Part shown: piece after piece, positions 1-5,093 of the stretch
Layout: each line of letters begins with the position of its first letter
Position numbering within the stretch: the stretch's first letter is position 1
Source of the DNA: Dehalococcoidia bacterium
GTDB taxonomy: Bacteria > Chloroflexota > Dehalococcoidia > Dehalococcoidales > JAUVZE01
Length of the DNA: 5,165 nucleotides
Assembly (NCBI GenBank): GCA_004376435.1
Contig: SOJS01000044.1
Coordinates: 1-5,165, forward strand
Reading direction: 5' to 3'
Translations under genes and position numbers: made by a program
The notes under the pieces: generated by a model
Database searches by the model: none
What the model was told of the DNA's origin: nothing
Seen by the model: the letters and a program-made list of their open reading frames with translations, nothing else

Positions 1-509
1 AACTGGGCATGGTGGATACTGGCGGAAGAAGACGACCTGAACCAATCAAAGGCAGTGAATTTACGATGAGCTTTGATACTATTATCTCCGCCATCGGCCA
101 GCGCCCTGAGATTCCGCACCGGTTTGGTATAGCCACCGGCCGGGGAGATGTCATTCAGGTTGATGCTGATACCCTTGCCACCGATAGGGAGGGTGTCTTT
201 GCTGGTGGCGATGCCGTGAGCGGGCCGGCTTCAGTCATTGAGGCAATTGCTGCCGGCAGACAGGCAGCCATCTCCATAGATAAATATCTGGGTGGCAGTG
301 GGGTTATTGAAGAAGCACTGGCGCCACCTGAGGGAGCAATCGCCCCGCTTGAGGAAGCTGAAGAGAAACGGCGGCCGCAGGTACCCAGTCTCCCCCCTGA
401 CCAGCGGCTTAGCAGCTTTGCCGAGGTAGAGCTCGGATTGAGTGAGGAGATGGCAGTTGAAGAGGCAAAGCGATGCCTGAGGTGTGACCTTGAGGAGAGA
501 GAGGAATAG
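1..509 (+). CDS. GltD/NfnB-like FAD/NAD(P)-binding oxidoreductase, C-terminal part (5' truncated by window)
   Basis: The reading frame is open from base 3 to the TAG at 507-509, giving 168 residues of a protein whose start lies outside the window. The visible part matches the C-terminal third of the glutamate synthase small-chain-like flavoproteins (GltD, NfnB and the GltD modules fused to NuoF-like proteins). It has the GRRRP...GSEF strand region, the TIISAIGQRPE motif that closes the NAD(P)-binding domain, and the GVFAGGDAVSGPASVIEAIAAGRQAA segment, whose Gly-Asp contacts FAD. After about residue 100 comes an acidic, proline-rich linker, then a conserved tail ending in RCLRCD (CxxC). In this family the protein moves electrons between NAD(P)H, flavin and iron-sulfur clusters in the cytoplasm. 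It lies 10 bases upstream of fdhA, so it is inferred to be the pyridine-nucleotide-handling partner of the formate dehydrogenase. Whether a NuoF-like domain is fused upstream cannot be seen. Family confidence is high; the exact partner and substrate are inferred. Confidence 0.88.
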   Translation, partial: LGMVDTGGRRRPEPIKGSEFTMSFDTIISAIGQRPEIPHRFGIATGRGDVIQVDADTLATDREGVFAGGDAVSGPASVIEAIAAGRQAAISIDKYLGGSGVIEEALAPPEGAIAPLEEAEEKRRPQVPSLPPDQRLSSFAEVELGLSEEMAVEEAKRCLRCDLEEREE

Positions 510-513
510 GGAG
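508..513 (+). promoter_or_regulatory. Ribosome binding site that sets the fdhA start
   Basis: AGGGAG lies 6 bases before the TTG at 520. It overlaps the stop codon of the upstream gene (507-509), as expected for close coupling in an operon. It is the reason for preferring TTG 520 over the in-frame GTG at 484. Confidence 0.65.
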
Positions 514-519
514 TTTGCT

Positions 520-3198
520 TTGGATACAATCAGACTAACTATTAATGGTCAAGAAGTTAAGGCAAAAAGGGACGCCACTGTGCTTGAGGCAGCCGAGGAG
601 GCTGGCATCTACATTCCTACCCTCTGCGCTGACCCTGACCTGGAGCCATATGGGGGCTGTCGCCTCTGTGTTGTTGAGATTGAGGGGTGGCGCGGTCTGC
701 CCACCGCCTGCACGACGCCGGTGGTGGGGGGGATGGTGGTGGAAACCGAGACGCCGGCGGTTAAGAAGGTGCGTCGTGTTGCCCTTCAGCTTCTTATCGC
801 CGAGCACCCCGCCGATTTCCTTACCCGTGTTAAGAACCAGCGCCATGATTTGGAGCAGATTGCCGCCCACCTTGGCGTTACCGAGTCAGCCTTTGCCCGC
901 TCAACCAAGAAATTCCCCGTTGATAGCAGCAACCCCTTCTTTAATTTTGACCGCAACTACTGCATCCTCTGCGCCAAGTGTGTCCGTACCTGTGATGAAA
1001 TCTGCGGGGTGGGGGCTATTGACCTCGGCTTCCGCGGCTACCAGGCCAGGGTGGCTACCTTTAATGATGGCTTGATGCTGGACTCAAGCTGCCAGTCCTG
1101 CGGCGAGTGCGTTGTCCGCTGCCCAACTGCCGCCCTAATCCCCAAAGATACCCGCCAGCCAACGCGAGAGGTTAAGACTACCTGCCCCTACTGCGGCGTT
1201 GGCTGTGGTATTTATCTCGGTATTCGTGATGGCAAGGTGATAGCCGTCCGTGGCGATAGAGAAAACCCGGTTAACCGGGGTAGCCTCTGTGTTAAAGGCC
1301 GCTTCGGCGTGGCTGAATTCATTCACCACCCCCAGCGCCTGACTACTCCCTTAATCAGGTGGGGTGGCAAGCTGGTGGCGGCAGGCTGGGAGGAAGCCCT
1401 TGACCTTATTGCCGCCAGACTAGCCAGTTATCAGGGGGATGAGGTGGCGGTAATTTCCTCAGCCAAAGGCACCAACGAGGACAACTATATTATTCAGAAA
1501 TTTGCCCGCACCGTGCTGGGCACCAACAATGTTGACCACTGCGCCCGGCTGTGCCACGCCCCCACTGTTGCCGGCCTTGCCCAGAGCTTCGGCAGCGGGG
1601 CGATGACCAACTCCATCAGCGAGATTGCTGACGCCGCCGCTATTCTGGCTATCGGCACTAACACCTCCGCCGCCCACCCCATCATCGGGGAGGAGGTGAA
1701 GAGGGCGGTGCGGAGGGGGGCAAAGCTCATCGTGGCTAACCCCCGCCAGATTGAGCTCTGCCGCTTCGCTGACCTGTGGCTGCAGCACAGTCTGGGCAGT
1801 GATGTCGCCCTGCTGATGGGCATGATGCGGGTGATAGTTAATGAGGGGCTGCTTGACAAGTCTTTTATAGAGAAGCGCTGTGAGAACTTTGATGCCTTTG
1901 CCAAATCACTTGAGGGCTTTGACCTTGATTTTGCTGAGAGGATTAGCGGTGTCCCGGCGCAGAAGATAATTGAAGCCGCCCGTATCTACGCCACTAACCG
2001 CCCGGCGACTATTCTCTACGCCATGGGTATTACCCAGAGCTCTCACGGGACGGATAATGTCATCGCCACCGCCAATCTGGCGATGCTGACCGGCAACATC
2101 GGCCAGCCATCAAGCGGGGTAAACCCGCTGCGGGGGCAGAATAATGTGCAGGGAGCCTGTGATATGGGTGCTCTGCCCGATGTCTACCCTGGTTATCAGT
2201 CAGTAGGCGACCCGGCTATCAGGCAGAAGTTTGAATCTGCCTGGAGCTGCTCCCTACCGCCTGAGCCCGGGCTGACCCTGACCGAGATTCTTCAGGCTGC
2301 CTACCAGAAAAAGATAAAGGCAGTCTATCTTATGGGGGAGAACCCAGCACTATCTGACCCTGATGCCGGGCATGTCCGAGAGTCACTTAAAAAGCTGGAG
2401 CTTTTGGTTGTTCAGGATGTTTTTCTCTCCGAGACAGCCCAGCTGGCTGATGTTGTCCTGCCCGCCGCCAGCTTTGCCGAGAAGGACGGCACCTTCACCA
2501 ATACTGAGCGCCGGGTGCAGCTAGTAAGGAAAGCGATTGAGCCGATAGGTGACTCTAAGCCTGACTGGCTGATTACCTGCCAAATTGGGCAGAGGCTGGG
2601 GGGGAAAGGCTTTGCCTTTACCCACCCGTCCCAGATTATGGACGAGATTACCCGCCTCACCCCCAGCTATGGCGGCATTTCCTACGAGCGTCTTGAGAAT
2701 GAGGGCTTGCAGTGGCCCTGCCCCACCCCCCAGCACCCGGGAACTCCTATCCTCCATAAAGAGCAGTTTACCCGCGGCAAAGGAAAATTCATGCCTCTGG
2801 AGTATAAGCCGCCCATGGAGCTGGCTGATGATGACTATCCTCTGCTACTGACCACCGAGCGCAGCCTGTATCAATACCACACCGGCACCCTGACGCGAAA
2901 AGTGAAGGGGCTCAACATATTAAGGGGTGAGGAACTGGTGGAGATAAACCCGGCTGATGCCCTAGCTTTGGGGGTTGCTGATGGCGACAAGGTAAAGGTT
3001 GTCTCGCGGCGGGGGGAGGTGGTGGCTAAAGCTAGGGTAACTGAGGCATCACCGCCGGGGGTAATCTCAATGAGCTTCCATTTTGCCGAAAGCCCGACCA
3101 ACCTGCTCACCAACCCGGCTCTTGACCCGGTGTCCAAGATACCCGAGCTTAAGGTATGCGCGGTAAGGGTGGAAAAAGTAACGGGCTCTCAGCATTAG
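520..3198 (+). CDS. fdhA: Formate dehydrogenase catalytic (alpha) subunit, cysteine type, with NuoG-like N-terminal iron-sulfur region
   Basis: This 892-residue protein (TTG start) interconverts formate and CO2 at a molybdenum or tungsten bis-pterin centre in the cytoplasm. Domains in order: a [2Fe-2S] ferredoxin domain (residues 1-80; Cys36, 47, 50, 64); a NuoG-type His-Cys3 region (about 90-120) that keeps His96 but has Phe100, Arg103 and His109 where the cysteines should be; a two-[4Fe-4S] ferredoxin domain (Cys148/151/154/158 and Cys191/194/197/201); the cofactor-proximal [4Fe-4S] motif (Cys222/225/229/257); the molybdopterin oxidoreductase domain (about 265-690); and the C-terminal dinucleotide-binding domain (about 770-890). 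The active site is Cys345-His346 in DHCARLCHAPTVAGL plus Arg538 in LRGQNNVQGACDMG, matching the Sec140/His141/Arg333 set of E. coli FdhF with Cys for Sec (codon TGC 1552-1554). There is no Tat signal. The start follows AGGGAG; GTG 484 would add 12 residues and overlap the upstream gene. Length fits soluble FdhA proteins. Activity as formate dehydrogenase is inferred from family motifs. Confidence 0.93.
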   Translation: MDTIRLTINGQEVKAKRDATVLEAAEEAGIYIPTLCADPDLEPYGGCRLCVVEIEGWRGLPTACTTPVVGGMVVETETPAVKKVRRVALQLLIAEHPADFLTRVKNQRHDLEQIAAHLGVTESAFARSTKKFPVDSSNPFFNFDRNYCILCAKCVRTCDEICGVGAIDLGFRGYQARVATFNDGLMLDSSCQSCGECVVRCPTAALIPKDTRQPTREVKTTCPYCGVGCGIYLGIRDGKVIAVRGDRENPVNRGSLCVKGRFGVAEFIHHPQRLTTPLIRWGGKLVAAGWEEALDLIAARLASYQGDEVAVISSAKGTNEDNYIIQKFARTVLGTNNVDHCARLCHAPTVAGLAQSFGSGAMTNSISEIADAAAILAIGTNTSAAHPIIGEEVKRAVRRGAKLIVANPRQIELCRFADLWLQHSLGSDVALLMGMMRVIVNEGLLDKSFIEKRCENFDAFAKSLEGFDLDFAERISGVPAQKIIEAARIYATNRPATILYAMGITQSSHGTDNVIATANLAMLTGNIGQPSSGVNPLRGQNNVQGACDMGALPDVYPGYQSVGDPAIRQKFESAWSCSLPPEPGLTLTEILQAAYQKKIKAVYLMGENPALSDPDAGHVRESLKKLELLVVQDVFLSETAQLADVVLPAASFAEKDGTFTNTERRVQLVRKAIEPIGDSKPDWLITCQIGQRLGGKGFAFTHPSQIMDEITRLTPSYGGISYERLENEGLQWPCPTPQHPGTPILHKEQFTRGKGKFMPLEYKPPMELADDDYPLLLTTERSLYQYHTGTLTRKVKGLNILRGEELVEINPADALALGVADGDKVKVVSRRGEVVAKARVTEASPPGVISMSFHFAESPTNLLTNPALDPVSKIPELKVCAVRVEKVTGSQH

Positions 3199-3209
3199 CC
3201 AAGAGCCCG
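3182..3209. terminator. Probable bidirectional intrinsic terminator shared by fdhA (+) and ssrA (-)
   Basis: CGGGCTCT (3182-3189) and AGAGCCCG (3202-3209) form a perfect 8-bp, GC-rich stem with a 12-base loop. The fdhA stop codon TAG (3196-3198) lies inside the loop. On the plus strand the stem is followed by a short ATTTTAG. On the minus strand it is followed by TTAC and then five T, a better U-tract. It sits 9 bases beyond the tmRNA 3' end, as expected for an ssrA terminator, and it also serves the end of fdhA. The stem and loop are seen directly; two-way function is inferred. Confidence 0.7.
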
Positions 3210-3380
3210 ATTTTAGACTGGTGGAGACGGGGGAGAGTCGAACTCCCCGTCCAGAAGAGGCTGCCCAGAATACACTACAGGCTTAGTCAGCTCTTTAATC
3301 TTATCCGGCTAGCCTCTGCTGACCGAGTTTAGCCCGACCAGCCGATTTTTTCTTTCACCGCCACTATCGGCGTTGCGGCG

Positions 3381-3408
3381 GCGGCACCCCAATTTTGCGG
3401 CACCCAAT
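3381..3408 (-). repeat. Short imperfect tandem repeat in the tmRNA between PK2 and PK3
   Basis: On the plus strand GCGGCACCCCAAT (3381-3393) is followed after three bases by GCGGCACCCAAT (3397-3408), a period of about 16 bases. Each copy contains CCCAAT, which in the RNA reads ATTGGG and can pair with the CTCAAT of the PK2 loop. Copy 3397-3408 gives 6 pairs and copy 3381-3393 gives 7. Either copy could therefore form the second stem of PK2. Confidence 0.6.
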
Positions 3409-3453
3409 CCCAACCCATTGAGGGGGGTCGGGTTGGATGTGCTGCCTAATTAG

Positions 3454-3480
3454 TTAGGCGGCAAGAAGAACTGGTTCGTC
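3454..3480 (-). other. tmRNA tag-peptide reading frame (about DEPVLLAA, then TAA)
   Basis: Within the tmRNA the frame GAC GAA CCA GTT CTT CTT GCC GCC TAA encodes DEPVLLAA, which would follow the alanine carried by the tmRNA. The terminal LLAA is the kind of hydrophobic end that ClpXP/ClpAP-type proteases recognise. The resume codon is placed at GAC (3480-3478) because it lies 12 nt after the last PK1 strand, against 11 in E. coli, and has T-A at -5/-4 as in E. coli UAGUC-GCA. The stop codon sits in hairpin H5 (3441-3462, stem GCCGCCTAA/TTAGGCAGC, one mismatch). The frame is certain; the exact first codon is less so. Confidence 0.75.
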
Positions 3481-3595
3481 AGTTAATTTTTTGCCACCTG
3501 TTTTACGAGGTTGGCGGCACCTCGGCCTGCCACCCTGCAGCCTACCTCCCCTGTCGAACCCTTACGTCCCCACTGGCTATAGGCAACTGCCTCCC

Positions 3596-4051
3596 TTAAG
3601 CTCTCTTTCTCTTTATGGCTTGGTCAATCTCTCTTTCTGTCTGGCGGCGAATTATCGCCTCCCGCTTGTCAAATCTCTTTTTGCCTTTGGCTAAGGCGAC
3701 CTCAACCTTGGCGATACCGTCTTTAATATATAACCTTAACGGGACTAAGGTAAGACCCCTTTCTTTCATCTTGCTGGCGAGGCTGTCAATCTGCTTACGA
3801 TGGAGCAGGAGCTTGCGCCGTCGGGTTGGCTCGTGGCTTAAATAGCTACCTGCCTCATAGCGGGCAATATGAGCATTCACCAGCCATAATTCGTCCCCCT
3901 CCGTCTTGGCATAGCTATCACTTAAATTCACCCTGCCGGCACGGATTGATTTTATCTCACTGCCGGTGAGGACAATGCCTGCCTCAACACTATCCTGCAG
4001 GTGAAAATTGTAGTGAGCCTTACGGTTGGTGGCAATCGTCTTTATAGACAT
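3596..4051 (-). CDS. smpB: SsrA-binding protein SmpB
   Basis: The protein has 151 residues, a usual SmpB length. SmpB binds the tRNA-like domain of tmRNA and brings it to ribosomes stalled without a stop codon; its C-terminal tail reads the empty mRNA channel. Family landmarks are all present: LTGSEIKSIRAGRVNLSDSY (residues 28-47), VNAHIARY (58-65), HEPTRRRKLLLH (73-84), GLTLVPLRLY (99-108) and KGKKRFDKRE (122-131). A strongly basic tail follows (RRQTEREIDQAIKRKRA). The gene runs directly into ssrA on the same strand, with 24 bases between its TAA and the tmRNA 5' end, so the two are probably one transcription unit. The ATG (4051-4049) has no Shine-Dalgarno before it; the upstream bases are CTATAATAAAAA, which is a -10 box, so the mRNA is probably leaderless. 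Function is certain from sequence; co-transcription is inferred. Confidence 0.97.
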   Translation of the reverse strand: MSIKTIATNRKAHYNFHLQDSVEAGIVLTGSEIKSIRAGRVNLSDSYAKTEGDELWLVNAHIARYEAGSYLSHEPTRRRKLLLHRKQIDSLASKMKERGLTLVPLRLYIKDGIAKVEVALAKGKKRFDKREAIIRRQTEREIDQAIKRKRA

Positions 4052-4056
4052 TTTTT

Positions 4057-4086
4057 ATTATAGCATATTTTAGAACCCAGCCTCAA
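4057..4086 (-). promoter_or_regulatory. smpB(-ssrA) promoter, extended -10, leaderless
   Basis: On the minus strand the -35 is TTGAGG (4086-4081; 4 of 6 bases of TTGACA), the spacer is 18 bases, and the -10 is a perfect TATAAT (4062-4057) preceded by TG one base away (TGCTATAAT, extended -10). Only five A separate the -10 from the ATG at 4051. A normal start 6-8 bases beyond the -10 would fall on or next to the A of the ATG. Confidence 0.75.
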
Positions 4087-4114
4087 ATTAGACGGCTTAA
4101 CCGCAGCCGCCTTC

Positions 4115-4143
4115 TTGACCCTAGCCAGACTTAGGGGTAAGAT
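4115..4143 (+). promoter_or_regulatory. Candidate sigma-70 promoter for the SDR gene
   Basis: TTGACC (4115-4120, 5 of 6) and TAAGAT (4138-4143, 4 of 6) are 17 bases apart. Transcription would begin near 4150, leaving a leader of about 25 bases that contains the ribosome binding site at 4161. It lies in the 124-base gap shared with the divergent smpB promoter; the two do not overlap. Confidence 0.5.
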
Positions 4144-4160
4144 AAATCACTAGCGACAAA

Positions 4161-4166
4161 AGGGGG
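4161..4166 (+). promoter_or_regulatory. Ribosome binding site of the SDR gene
   Basis: AGGGGG lies 9 bases before the GTG at 4176. The frame has a TAA at 4167-4169, so this GTG is the most upstream start possible, and the site supports it. Confidence 0.6.
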
Positions 4167-4175
4167 TAATTTGGG

Positions 4176-5012
4176 GTGATTGCCAGAGATTTCAGTGTTG
4201 AGGGTAAGGTGGCTATTGTTACCGGCGGCGGGCGGGGTATTGGTAAGGCGATTGCCTTAACTCTGGCTGAGGCTGGGGTGGATATTACCGTGGTTGCCCG
4301 CACCAGAAAACAGATAGAGCAGGTAGCCGGAGAGGTCCGTCAGCGGGGAAGAAAAGCCCTGGCGGTAGCTGCCGATGTCACTGAGGAAGAGCAGGTAAAA
4401 GGGGTGGTGGAGAAAACCCTTACCCAGTTTGGCAGGATTGATATTCTGGTCAACAATGCCGGCATTGATACCTACAACAAGCCGGTTGCCTTTATTGCCG
4501 GAGCCAAAGCCCCTGGCTGGGAGACAACCGGCGGCAACTGGAAAAAGCCGCTGACCCTTGTAGAGTGGCGGCGGGTGATAGACACCAACCTGACCAGTGC
4601 TTTTCTCTTCTGCCAGGCAGTTGGACCTCACTTTTTGAAACAGAAGCGGGGTAAGGTGATTAATATCAGCTCCAACAGTGCCGAACTGGGCGCTCCCTAC
4701 TGTTCTGAGTATTGTGCCAGTAAAGCCGGCTTGAGTGCCTTCACCCGCTGTCTGGCTTCAGAATGGGCGCCATTTAACATCTGTGTCAATGCTATTGGTC
4801 CCGGCGATACCAATACCGAGATGATGGCGCAATATATGAAAGACCCTGAAGTAGCTAGAGTAGTCCTGAGTGCCATTCCCGCCGGGCGGCTGGCTGAACC
4901 GCGGGAAATAGCCCTGCTGGCGCTCTATCTTGCTTCAGAGGCGTCCAACTTTATGAACGGGCAGACTGTCTATATTGATGGTGGTCAGCTGGGTCGTGGC
5001 GCCGGCTTATAA
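4176..5012 (+). CDS. Short-chain dehydrogenase/reductase (SDR, FabG-like classical type)
   Basis: This 278-residue cytoplasmic NAD(P)-dependent oxidoreductase has a Rossmann fold. Visible classical SDR marks are the cofactor loop TGGGRGIG (16-23), NNAG (93-96), Asn138 in DTNLTSAF, and catalytic Ser166, Tyr179 and Lys183 (YCASK, serine 13 residues before tyrosine). IGPGDTNTEM (207-216) and the C-terminal VYIDGG follow. The second beta strand ends in VVARTR, with arginine instead of aspartate, which in this family usually means a preference for NADP(H). It is longer than FabG (about 245 residues), mainly through extra residues around 100-125 (VAFIAGAKAPGWETTGG region) that lie over the substrate pocket, so fatty acid synthesis is unlikely to be its only possible role; the substrate cannot be told. 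GTG is the start: it follows AGGGGG and an in-frame stop. The gene is divergent from smpB and is followed, 81 bases on, by another gene on the same strand. Confidence 0.92.
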   Translation: MIARDFSVEGKVAIVTGGGRGIGKAIALTLAEAGVDITVVARTRKQIEQVAGEVRQRGRKALAVAADVTEEEQVKGVVEKTLTQFGRIDILVNNAGIDTYNKPVAFIAGAKAPGWETTGGNWKKPLTLVEWRRVIDTNLTSAFLFCQAVGPHFLKQKRGKVINISSNSAELGAPYCSEYCASKAGLSAFTRCLASEWAPFNICVNAIGPGDTNTEMMAQYMKDPEVARVVLSAIPAGRLAEPREIALLALYLASEASNFMNGQTVYIDGGQLGRGAGL

Positions 5013-5042
5013 TTGACAAAAAATAGATTACCTTTTCTTTAT
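5013..5042 (+). promoter_or_regulatory. Weak candidate promoter for the gene at 5094
   Basis: A perfect TTGACA (5013-5018) begins directly after the SDR stop codon. The best -10 positions are poor (CTTTAT at 5037-5042, spacer 18). A lone -35 match is weak evidence. The 81-base gap (5013-5093) is AT-rich and shows no clear terminator for the SDR gene. Confidence 0.3.
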
Positions 5043-5093
5043 CATCCCACCGGCCCTTTATTAGTCCATCATTAAAAAAGGCAGGCAATAGTA

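Larger units (their letters stand above)
3219..3571 (-). ncRNA. ssrA: Transfer-messenger RNA (tmRNA, ribosome rescue)
   Basis: This one-piece tmRNA of 353 nt is read on the minus strand. Its 5' end GGGGACG (3571-3565) pairs with CGTCTCC near the 3' end. The third pair is G-U, the alanine identity signal, followed by ACCA with the CCA encoded (3221-3219). The T-arm is GGGAG-TTCGACT-CTCCC, and the 5' domain has the conserved GGGTTCGACAGG. The 3' half carries CTGACTAAGC and TGTAG, as in E. coli tmRNA. Four pseudoknots can be drawn (plus-strand positions). PK1: 3506-3511/3519-3524 with 3513-3518/3493-3498. PK2: 3410-3416/3430-3436, with loop 3417-3422 pairing to 3403-3408. PK3: 3358-3362/3377-3381 with 3366-3371/3341-3346. 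PK4: 3307-3311/3330-3334 with 3286-3291/3318-3323. Its role is to enter stalled ribosomes with SmpB, add a degradation tag and supply a stop codon. No good promoter is visible directly before the 5' end, so co-transcription with smpB and RNase P processing is likely. The fold was drawn by eye. Confidence 0.95.

Noticed and set aside
484..519. GTG at 484 as the fdhA start (12 extra residues MTLRRERNREFA)
   Set aside because: It would overlap the upstream gene by 26 bases, has no good ribosome binding site, and adds residues before the normal ferredoxin-domain start. TTG 520 has AGGGAG at 6 bases.
155..529. Long open frames on the minus strand within the flavoprotein and fdhA (e.g. 155-529, 1494-1904, 2871-3137)
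   Set aside because: They lie antisense to strongly conserved coding sequence, have serine/arginine-rich compositions and match no family; they are shadows of GC-rich codon use.
1552..1554. Possible selenocysteine at the FdhA active site
   Set aside because: The codon is TGC (Cys), not TGA, and no in-frame TGA occurs in the gene.
3233..3254. A tRNA-like arm (GGGAG-TTCGACT-CTCCC) as a separate minus-strand tRNA gene
   Set aside because: There is no anticodon arm, and the acceptor partner is about 330 bases away; it is the T-arm of the tmRNA.
3487..3498. Resume codon at GGC (3495) giving tag GKKLTDEPVLLAA
   Set aside because: GGTGGC is required for PK1 stem 2, and the distance to the resume codon would not match known tmRNAs.
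3513..3521. Third copy of GGCGGCACC as part of a repeat family
   Set aside because: It is the PK1 loop and stem strand and lacks the CCAAT part, so similarity to 3381-3408 is probably chance in a GC-rich RNA.
3491..3694. Plus-strand open frame over the tmRNA 5' part and the smpB 3' end
   Set aside because: It overlaps two well-supported minus-strand genes, and its translation is low in complexity with no recognisable motif.
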